Below are positions 1-4,660 of a stretch of 5,753 bases of DNA, in pieces (position 1 is the first letter of the stretch; the number at the start of each line of letters is the position of its first letter). The notes below the pieces were generated by a model. The model was not told the DNA's origin. It made no database searches and worked only from the letters and a program-made list of their open reading frames with translations. The stretch is from Armatimonadota bacterium (GTDB taxonomy: Bacteria; Actinomycetota; Acidimicrobiia; Spongiisociales; UBA5794): positions 1 to 5,753 of the forward strand of contig QQUL01000158.1 in the NCBI GenBank assembly GCA_008501565.1, written 5' to 3'. Both the position numbers and the translations under genes were made by a program.

Positions 1-111
1 ACCCATCAACAACAGACGATGCATGCCGCCGATGTGCTCGATGGAGTCACGATGGAGCCCGGTGAATCGTCCAAGGTGATTTCAAAGCGTATGTCGCCCG
101 TTACCGTTTGA
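1..111 (+). CDS. smc: Chromosome segregation protein SMC, C-terminal end (partial, 5' end outside window)
   Basis: Reading frame 1 is open from the window edge to a TGA at 109-111 and gives 36 residues. They start THQQQTMHAADVLDGVTM and continue with a GxSSKVIS-(K)RM ending. This matches the extreme C-terminus of bacterial SMC ATPases, where the D-loop/H-loop part of the head domain reads roughly THxxxTMxxADxLYGVTMxxxGxSKVIS. The leading T-H is the H-loop (switch) histidine of the ABC-type head. SMC forms the condensin ring with ScpA/ScpB and compacts and segregates chromosomes. The usual family length is about 1,150-1,200 residues, so nearly all of the gene lies upstream. A typical Tyr before GVTM is Asp here. 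ftsY begins only 3 bp after the stop, as often seen in bacteria where smc and ftsY are adjacent. The call rests on a short but very characteristic stretch. Confidence 0.85.
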   Translation, partial: THQQQTMHAADVLDGVTMEPGESSKVISKRMSPVTV

Positions 112-114
112 GCC

Positions 115-1146
115 GTGAACACGGGCATTACTACTGGCATCATCGTCGCGATCATCCTCGTTGGCCTCCTCATCGGGTTGGTCGTTGTTTTGGTGCGCCG
201 TTCACGGTCGACGACGGGCACAAGCGCCCCGGGCACAAGTTTGCTCGATACGGCACCGCCAGAGACGGGATTGCTCAGGCCGCGGCTGGCCCGGACACGT
301 TCTGCGATCTCGGGTGCGCTCGGATCGATGTTCGGTTCCGGCGCCCCGAACGATGGGTGGGAGGCGCTTGAGGATGCACTCATCCTCGCTGACGTCGGCC
401 CGACGGCATCGAGCGAGATCATCGCAGCGGTCAGGGAACGCTCACCGCAGACGGGGGCCGAGGTGTCGGCTGCGTTGCGCGACGTGCTGCTCGCCGGTTT
501 CTTGTCACAGGATCGGATGCTGCACGTCGAAGGGAACCCGGCGGTCGTCATCGTGGCGGGCGTCAACGGAGCAGGGAAGACGACGACAATCGCCAAGTTG
601 GCGCATGGTCTGACCGTCGACGGTACATCCGTGGTCCTGGGAGCGGCCGACACCTTTCGGGCCGCCGGTGACACCCAGTTGGTTGCGTGGGGAAAGCGAA
701 TCGGTGTTGAGGTGGTTTCCGGCGACCAAGGAGCGGATCCGGCGAGCGTCGCGTTCGGAGCCGTTGATCAGGCAAAGGCTGTCGGCGCCGACGTCGTGAT
801 CATCGACACGGCAGGCAGGCTCCATGCGCACACGAATCTGATGGACGAGCTTGCCAAGGTCGTGCGCGTTGTCGAACGCGAAGCGGGCTCGGTTGGCGAG
901 ATTCTGCTGGTTCTCGACGGGTCCACCGGTCAGAACGGCATTGCCCAGGCGCGAGCGTTCACCGAGGCTGTTGGAGTGACCGGCGTCGTCATCACCAAGC
1001 TTGACGGAACCGCCAAGGGCGGTGTGGCCGTGGCCGTGGAGAAGGAACTCGGACTGCCCATCAAGTACATTGGGGTCGGAGAGGGAATGGATGATCTCAT
1101 CCCGTTCGAACCGAGCGACTTCGTGGAGGCACTGATCTCACCATGA
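115..1146 (+). CDS. ftsY: Signal recognition particle receptor FtsY
   Basis: SRP-type GTPase of 343 aa that docks Ffh-ribosome complexes at the SecYEG translocon and hydrolyses GTP jointly with Ffh. Residues about 8-27 form one strongly hydrophobic helix followed by RRSR, a membrane anchor as found in actinobacterial FtsY instead of the long acidic A domain of E. coli. A short Ser/Thr/Pro linker follows (30-55), then the helical N domain (about 60-135) and the NG GTPase domain. Motifs: P-loop GVNGAGKTTT at 149-158, DTFRAAG at 179-185 (G2/insertion region; the last residue is usually Ala), DTAGR at 231-235 (G3), TKLD at 294-297 (G4), and the closing GVGEGMDDLIPF at 320-331, all typical of FtsY rather than Ffh. 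There is no M domain, which excludes Ffh. The GTG start is chosen because it lies 3 bp after the smc stop and includes the whole anchor. No clear Shine-Dalgarno precedes it, which suggests translational coupling to smc. The stop overlaps the cdd ATG. Confidence 0.96.
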   Translation: MNTGITTGIIVAIILVGLLIGLVVVLVRRSRSTTGTSAPGTSLLDTAPPETGLLRPRLARTRSAISGALGSMFGSGAPNDGWEALEDALILADVGPTASSEIIAAVRERSPQTGAEVSAALRDVLLAGFLSQDRMLHVEGNPAVVIVAGVNGAGKTTTIAKLAHGLTVDGTSVVLGAADTFRAAGDTQLVAWGKRIGVEVVSGDQGADPASVAFGAVDQAKAVGADVVIIDTAGRLHAHTNLMDELAKVVRVVEREAGSVGEILLVLDGSTGQNGIAQARAFTEAVGVTGVVITKLDGTAKGGVAVAVEKELGLPIKYIGVGEGMDDLIPFEPSDFVEALISP

Positions 1147-1544
1147 CTGACGCCCTGACCCCTGAAGCTCTCCTTGATATGGCAGCGGACGCTGCGACCC
1201 GGGCATATGTTCCGTATTCGTCGTTCCGTGTCGGCGCCGTCGTTGTCGACGAGGATGGGAACACCTATTGCGGTGCCAATGTGGAAAACGCGGCCTTCCC
1301 GGCGACGATATGCGCTGAAGCGAATGCGATCACAACGGCGGTGGCTGCCGGTGTGCGACGAATCGACACGGTTGCCGTGGATTGCCTCGACGGAGACCTT
1401 TGTACTCCCTGTGGAAACTGTCGCCAGATAATGCGGGAATTCGGAGTCGGGATCGTGATCCTCCGCAACGCTGATGGAACAGCCGGTCCTGTGACACTGG
1501 AAGATCTCCTTCCCATGTCGTTCGGTCCGGATGCGCTGCATTAG
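1143..1544 (+). CDS. cdd: Cytidine deaminase (tetrameric, Zn-dependent type)
   Basis: A 133-aa enzyme, the normal length for the homotetrameric class, hydrolysing cytidine and deoxycytidine to uridine and deoxyuridine in pyrimidine salvage. Visible motifs: YVPYSSFRVGA at 22-32 (substrate-pocket strand), GANVENAAF at 44-52 (ribose-binding NxEN), CAE at 57-59 (zinc Cys57 and proton-shuttling Glu59), and PCGNCRQ at 89-95 (zinc Cys90 and Cys93). The tail LLPMSFGPDAL matches the family C-terminus. Position 60, directly after the catalytic Glu, is Ala where many family members have Arg (CAER), a residue known in the Bacillus enzyme to offset the charge of the zinc cysteines. The ATG overlaps the ftsY TGA as ATGA, and GGAGG at 1125-1129 lies 13 nt upstream, so translation is probably coupled to ftsY. 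The pyrimidine and purine nucleoside phosphorylases of the same pathway lie about 3 kb away on the other strand. Confidence 0.95.
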   Translation: MTDALTPEALLDMAADAATRAYVPYSSFRVGAVVVDEDGNTYCGANVENAAFPATICAEANAITTAVAAGVRRIDTVAVDCLDGDLCTPCGNCRQIMREFGVGIVILRNADGTAGPVTLEDLLPMSFGPDALH

Positions 1545-1578
1545 TCGCAGCATCATGGGTGTTGGGTAGCCCCCGTAG

Positions 1579-1584
1579 TAGTGT
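1579..1584 (+). promoter_or_regulatory. Possible -10 element for a leaderless lipoprotein transcript
   Basis: TAGTGT fits the loose actinobacterial -10 pattern TAnnnT. It ends 7 nt before the ATG at 1592, so transcription would start at or within a base of the start codon. The region upstream of that ATG is C-rich (1570-1574 and 1586-1591) and has no purine-rich Shine-Dalgarno, which agrees with a leaderless message, a common arrangement in Actinobacteria. No convincing -35 is visible at 16-18 bp. A TAnnnT match is frequent by chance, so only the spacing and the missing SD give it weight. Confidence 0.3.
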
Positions 1585-1591
1585 CCATCCC

Positions 1592-2329
1592 ATGCTTTTC
1601 CAGTCCCGCAAACCCCTCCTGAGCTTTCGCGTGGTTCTGGCACTATGTGCCGTTGTTCTTGTCGGATCGGGGTGTTCTTCGGATTCGTCCGACACCACGG
1701 ACTCGACGACTTCGACCACCGCTTCCGTCACCACGACAGCTGTGGCCCCGACCACCACAACAACGTCAACCACAACCCTGCCGCCGACCACCACAACGAC
1801 CGCGCCTCCCACGACCACATCCACCACTGTCCCATTGCCGACTTTCGGGTTCTTCGTCGATGGGTATGGCGTCGTGGACTTCGGGGCCACACCCGCCGAG
1901 GTGATCGCGGCCCTCGAACCGATCATGGGTCCACCGTCTGGTGACACCGGCTGGGTCTATGAACCGATCTGCCCTGGCACGCAATTCAGGGCGATTCGCT
2001 ATGGATCAGAGTTGTTCGACTTCCGAGCATTGTTCACGGATGCGGGATTCTTTACTCCCGCCGGTACCGGTGAGTTCTACTCGTACAACTACAACGGCAC
2101 GACGCCAGTCCCAGTGTCACCACCTGCGTTGACCGTGGGCACAACCGTCGGTCAACTCCAGGCGCTCTATCCGGCGGTCACCTTTGGTCCGAACCCGTTC
2201 CTTGACGGCGTGACCGACTATGTGGTCGACGGTTCCACACCGTACGAGCAGCTGTACGGCCAGGTCAGCGGTCCGAACCCGTCCGATGTCGTCGAGAGTG
2301 TTCAGGGTGGCATTGGCTGCGGCGAGTAG
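1592..2329 (+). CDS. Secreted lipoprotein of unknown function with Thr-rich tether
   Basis: A 245-aa protein from the ATG. A GTG at 1559 would add 11 residues (MLGSPRSSVHP) ahead of an already complete signal peptide, so the ATG is preferred. The N-terminus has a basic n-region (SRK...R), a hydrophobic core (VVLALCAVVLV) and a lipobox-like VGSG-Cys28, so it should be lipidated and anchored to the outer face of the membrane. Residues 34-81 form a low-complexity tether with 27 Thr in 48 positions plus Pro/Ser/Ala, typical of wall-spanning linkers in Actinobacteria and a likely O-glycosylation target. The folded part (about 85-245) has two similar segments, VDFGATPAEVIAALEPIMGP near 96-115 and LTVGTTVGQLQALYP near 180-194. 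It also has only two cysteines (127 and 243), which could form a disulfide. I recognise no enzyme motif. It is likely a monocistronic or weakly coupled gene after cdd, converging on the SRPBCC gene. Confidence 0.8.
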   Translation: MLFQSRKPLLSFRVVLALCAVVLVGSGCSSDSSDTTDSTTSTTASVTTTAVAPTTTTTSTTTLPPTTTTTAPPTTTSTTVPLPTFGFFVDGYGVVDFGATPAEVIAALEPIMGPPSGDTGWVYEPICPGTQFRAIRYGSELFDFRALFTDAGFFTPAGTGEFYSYNYNGTTPVPVSPPALTVGTTVGQLQALYPAVTFGPNPFLDGVTDYVVDGSTPYEQLYGQVSGPNPSDVVESVQGGIGCGE

Positions 2330-2347
2330 TGGCCCCAATACACAGCA

Positions 2348-2842
2348 CTAGGGCGCGATGGTGTTGCGCCGATCCACTTCGATGGACAGGGCCTGGTTGA
2401 ATCTTGTGTGCATTCGCATGATCAGGCGTGCCATGACTGCTCCGAGGATGAAACTCGCACCCGAGTAGACACGGTCCGTCTGATAGAACCGTGATCGGTC
2501 ATCATCCACTCGTTCGACACGAAGGATGTGATGGTCCTTCATTCCGAAGAGGAACGGATCGGACCAACCGAACTGACGGTCCTCGATGAAGTCGGTCAGT
2601 TCGTGCTTATAGCGACGCGTGATTCCCAGCATGCGAAAGGCTGTGACGACGTTGCCTCGATCTTCGAAGTCGCCTGTGAGACTGAGAAAGGATGGGCTCC
2701 AGTCGGCGAGGTGTTCCCAGTCCGTGAGCACGGACCAGACGGCATCGGTCGGTGCATCGATCTCGATGTTGGTGACGATTCGATAGTCGCCCCGACCGAG
2801 TTTTCGAACCTCCGCCGTGACGCGTGGTCTTCCGACGACCAT
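2348..2842 (-). CDS. SRPBCC-fold (polyketide cyclase/dehydrase/START-like) protein
   Basis: A 164-aa protein of the START/Bet v 1-like SRPBCC superfamily, whose members hold hydrophobic ligands in a helix-grip cavity. The opening strand and helix are typical: IEIDAPTDAVWSVLTDWEHLADWSP at residues 26-50, with the A-P-x-x-x-V-W-x-x-x-x-D motif and a W-x-P that starts the cavity. A run of strands follows (GNVVTAFRM, RRYKHELTDFI, GWSDPF, HHILRVERVDDDRSRFYQ). The C-terminal helix (about 128-150, SGASFILGAVMARLIMRM) is unusually hydrophobic and could sit on a membrane or close the cavity. No catalytic residues can be named, so binding, lipid transfer and cyclase roles all remain open. The gene starts 9 bp after etfA and is probably the last gene of the etf operon. 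Its Shine-Dalgarno is weak or absent, suggesting coupling to etfA. The possible link to a substrate of ETF-dependent dehydrogenases is inference from position. Confidence 0.8.
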   Translation of the reverse strand: MVVGRPRVTAEVRKLGRGDYRIVTNIEIDAPTDAVWSVLTDWEHLADWSPSFLSLTGDFEDRGNVVTAFRMLGITRRYKHELTDFIEDRQFGWSDPFLFGMKDHHILRVERVDDDRSRFYQTDRVYSGASFILGAVMARLIMRMHTRFNQALSIEVDRRNTIAP

Positions 2843-2851
2843 GTCGAGTGC

Positions 2852-3796
2852 CTAGGTCCGCGCCTTGAGACCAGCGATCAGTTGCGGGACGACCTTGTGC
2901 ACATCGCCGACGACGCCGAGGTCCGAAAGAGCGAAGATTGGTGCGTCCGGGTCTTTGTTGATCGCGATGATCGTCGAGGCACCCTTCATACCCACGATGT
3001 GCTGCATAGCACCCGAGATTCCACACGCGATGTACACGGACGGCTTGACCGTCTTGCCGGTTTGACCGACCTGATAGCTGTACGGGACCCATCCCGCGTC
3101 GACCACCGCGCGTGTTCCTCCCACAGCTGCTCCCAAAAGTCCGGCCAGTTCATTCATCATCTCGAACCCGTCGGCGGACCCGAGTCCGCGGCCGCCTGAG
3201 ACGATCACGTCTGCATCGCCGAGAGCCGGACCCTCAGACTCCTCCACATGCTTTTCCTGGACCAATGCCGTGCTGGCGCGCCCAGAATCGGCCATCGCCA
3301 CCGGCGACACGGTCGGTGTTGCTCCGCCGTTCGGTTCTGCCACAAACGCCTTTGGCCGTGTGATGACGATCGCTGGGCTGTCGGCCGTGACCTCGGTTGT
3401 GACTCCGAGCGTCCCGCCCAGGATCTCCGAGGCGACCGTCACGCTGCCATCGATTGAAACGTCAAGTCCGTTTGATACCACGGGGCGTCCAAGACGGGCT
3501 GCGAGCCGACCGGCGACATCCCGGTCGGTATTCCCTATGCCGAACATCACTGCGGTGGCATCGGAGACGAGGTCTGCCATCGCTGCGGCCGCAGGTCCTG
3601 ACGGGAGTACATCCCCCGTATCCAGGTGATGAACCGAGCTTGCACCGTGGTTTCCGAGCGCTTCCCACGCGGCCGCAGATCCGGATCCGACATAGAACAC
3701 CGCAACCTCGCCGAGTGTGCGAGCCTTGCTGACGAGCTCGAGTGATCCGCCTGACGGCAGGCCGTTTACTTCTTCTGAAAAGACCCAAACCGACAT
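2852..3796 (-). CDS. etfA: Electron transfer flavoprotein alpha subunit (EtfA/FixB)
   Basis: A 314-aa subunit, normal length, that carries the redox-active FAD of the ETF heterodimer. ETF accepts electrons from acyl-CoA and other dehydrogenases and passes them to ETF:quinone oxidoreductase. The N-terminal nucleotide-binding-like domain spans about 1-180 (MSVWVFSEE, GIGNTDRDVAGRLAARLGRP). The C-terminal FAD domain holds VSGGRGLGS at 199-207, GGTRAVVDAGW at 226-236, QVGQTGK at 242-248 and the family signature YIACGISGAMQHIVGMKGAS at 255-274, followed by INKD at 279-282 and SDLGVVGD at 291-298. The frame is open 75 bp further upstream, but that part lies inside etfB. The chosen ATG follows the etfB stop (TGA-c-ATG) and has a good ribosome site, AGGTGG, at the right distance. 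It is the second gene of etfB-etfA-SRPBCC. Confidence 0.95.
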   Translation of the reverse strand: MSVWVFSEEVNGLPSGGSLELVSKARTLGEVAVFYVGSGSAAAWEALGNHGASSVHHLDTGDVLPSGPAAAAMADLVSDATAVMFGIGNTDRDVAGRLAARLGRPVVSNGLDVSIDGSVTVASEILGGTLGVTTEVTADSPAIVITRPKAFVAEPNGGATPTVSPVAMADSGRASTALVQEKHVEESEGPALGDADVIVSGGRGLGSADGFEMMNELAGLLGAAVGGTRAVVDAGWVPYSYQVGQTGKTVKPSVYIACGISGAMQHIVGMKGASTIIAINKDPDAPIFALSDLGVVGDVHKVVPQLIAGLKART

Positions 3797-3797
3797 G

Positions 3798-4553
3798 TCA
3801 CACCACCTTCGCTTGCTCGAGTACTTCAATGATCCTGAGGTAGGCCTCGCCTTCGTCCTCCACGATCTCACCTGCTGCTCGGGCTGCGACGGGCTCGACC
3901 GACCGAATGATCTGATGGGTGGTGTTGCTGATTCCCAACTCGGCGGACGTCAGAGTCGTCACGGGCTTCGATTTCGCCTGCATGATGCCCTTGAAGGTCG
4001 GGTAGCGCGGCTCGATTCCAGCCGTCACCGTGATGAGCGCGGGGATGGGAGCGGTGACGACGTCAAATCCGTCTGCTGTTTGGCGTTCGATGGTGACTGA
4101 TCCGTCGCCAGCATCGACCTTACGGGCGAATGACAGGCATGGAACATCGAGAATCTCGGACATCATCTGGGGCATGATCCCCGTGTAGCCGTCCGTGGAT
4201 TCGGTTCCGGCGACGACGAGATCGAAGCCCTGCTGCTGCATTGCGGCTGCGAGCACGCGAGCTGTGGTGAGGGCGTCGGCCCCTTTCAGTTCAGGATCGT
4301 CGACCAACACGGCCGCGTCGGCGCCCATGGCGAGTGCCTGACGAATGCCCTGGAGTGAGCCCGACGGCGACATGGAATACAGGGTGACGGTGCCCTCGGT
4401 CGCCTCGGCGAGCTGGAGCGCGATCTCGACGCCCGAACGGTCGGTGTCGTCGAGGACTTGGTCCTCCGGTCTGATGACCCAGTGGTTCTCGTCGTCGAGT
4501 TCGTACGGCGTCGCAGGGTCAGGGATCTGCTTGACGCAGACGGCGATGTTCAT
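3798..4553 (-). CDS. etfB: Electron transfer flavoprotein beta subunit (EtfB/FixA)
   Basis: A 251-aa partner of EtfA, the usual length, which binds the structural AMP (or a second FAD in bifurcating types) and forms the docking surface for client dehydrogenases. It opens MNIAVCVKQIPDP, the standard start of the family. LQGIRQALAMGADAAVLVDD at 67-86 and VAGTESTDGYTGIMPQM at 114-130 form the nucleotide-binding core. The family signature lies at 178-196 (AGIEPRYPTFKGIMQAKSK), including the recognition-loop region that precedes KPV. The N-terminal WVIRPEDQVLDDTDRSGVE segment resembles ordinary beta-oxidation ETF (the V-I-R/N-P-x-D region with the E-A-LQLAE helix), so a non-bifurcating role is more likely, though sequence inspection alone cannot settle it. 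The start has GAGGAG 8 nt upstream. The gene is first after an 82-bp gap holding promoter-like and operator-like sequence, and is translationally linked to etfA with 1 bp between stop and start. Confidence 0.95.
   Translation of the reverse strand: MNIAVCVKQIPDPATPYELDDENHWVIRPEDQVLDDTDRSGVEIALQLAEATEGTVTLYSMSPSGSLQGIRQALAMGADAAVLVDDPELKGADALTTARVLAAAMQQQGFDLVVAGTESTDGYTGIMPQMMSEILDVPCLSFARKVDAGDGSVTIERQTADGFDVVTAPIPALITVTAGIEPRYPTFKGIMQAKSKPVTTLTSAELGISNTTHQIIRSVEPVAARAAGEIVEDEGEAYLRIIEVLEQAKVV
3803..3809 (-). promoter_or_regulatory. Ribosome binding site of etfA
   Basis: AAGGTGG on the minus strand ends 6 nt before the ATG at 3796. It lies inside the last codons of etfB and decides the etfA start in favour of MSVWVFSEE over the in-frame upstream ATG at 3871, which has no such site and would add 25 residues unlike the family. 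Confidence 0.75.
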
Positions 4554-4561
4554 GACTTGGA

Positions 4562-4567
4562 CTCCTC
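4562..4567 (-). promoter_or_regulatory. Ribosome binding site of etfB
   Basis: GAGGAG on the minus strand lies 8 nt before the ATG at 4553. It is a strong match to the 16S anti-SD and the best in the window, fitting the first gene of a new translational unit instead of a coupled one. Confidence 0.75.
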
Positions 4568-4584
4568 AGTGGTGTGCCGAGTTC

Positions 4585-4605
4585 TGGTGTTCGGACACCA
4601 TGATA
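4585..4605 (-). promoter_or_regulatory. Candidate etfBA promoter (-10) overlapped by an operator-like palindrome
   Basis: On the minus strand, TATCAT (4605-4600) matches the actinobacterial -10 pattern TAnnnT and differs from TATAAT at one base. It runs directly into the palindrome TGGTGTCCGAACACCA (4600-4585), two 6-bp perfect arms around CCGA, symmetric at 7 of 8 positions about a central CG. A start site near 4593 would lie inside the palindrome, the geometry of a repressor site. No good -35 is visible at 16-18 bp spacing. The palindrome is not followed by a T-run, so it is unlikely to be a terminator. The regulator cannot be named. Confidence 0.4.
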
Positions 4606-4633
4606 TGAAGACCCGCGCCCTTGGCGTACACCG

Positions 4634-4660
4634 GCTCAGTCGATTGGGGAATCGATGAGC
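4634..4660 (-). terminator. Stem-loop spanning the punA stop codon, possible terminator or processing signal
   Basis: On the minus strand GCTCATCGATT pairs with AATCGA-c-TGAGC around a CCCC loop. This is an 11-bp stem with a single bulged C, and the punA TGA lies within the 3' arm. The stem is longer than any other hairpin I found in the window. No U-run follows (the next bases are CGGTGTACG), so a classical intrinsic terminator is not supported. U-less hairpin terminators have been proposed in actinobacteria, and an mRNA-stabilising or processing stem is equally possible. Because the paired bases also encode Ile-Asp-Ser-Pro-Ile-Asp, part of the symmetry could be a by-product of the repeated Ile-Asp codons. 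Confidence 0.4.

Noticed and set aside
6..674. Minus-strand open frame of 222 codons opposite ftsY
   Set aside because: It lies antisense to a fully supported ftsY. It has low-complexity Ser/Pro/Thr/Val composition expected from the complement of GC-rich coding DNA, and no recognisable motif.
1530..1554. Bulged hairpin (GATGC-gc-TGC with GCAGCATC) across the cdd stop codon as a terminator
   Set aside because: The 8-bp stem is interrupted by a 2-nt bulge, the 7-nt loop contains the stop, and no T-run follows. It is too weak to call without conservation data.
1559..1591. GTG at 1559 as the start of the lipoprotein
   Set aside because: It would put 11 extra residues, including two Pro, ahead of a complete lipoprotein signal peptide that begins at the ATG at 1592, and it has no ribosome site.
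930..1947. Minus-strand open frames (930-1643 and 1330-1947) opposite cdd and the lipoprotein
   Set aside because: The Val-rich run in the second frame is simply the complement of the ACC/ACG threonine codons of the tether. Neither frame has a ribosome site or family resemblance.
2327..2350. TAGTG...CACTA inverted repeat between the converging lipoprotein and SRPBCC genes as a bidirectional terminator
   Set aside because: The stem is only 5 bp with a 14-nt loop and no T-run on either strand. The symmetry comes largely from the two TAG stop codons facing each other.
2528..3199. Plus-strand open frame of 223 codons across the SRPBCC and etfA genes
   Set aside because: It spans two well-supported genes on the other strand, its composition is charged and motif-free, and its start has no ribosome site.
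3797..3871. In-frame ATG at 3871 as the etfA start
   Set aside because: The extra 25 residues overlap the etfB 3' end and do not resemble EtfA. The ATG at 3796 has a proper ribosome site and family-typical N-terminus.
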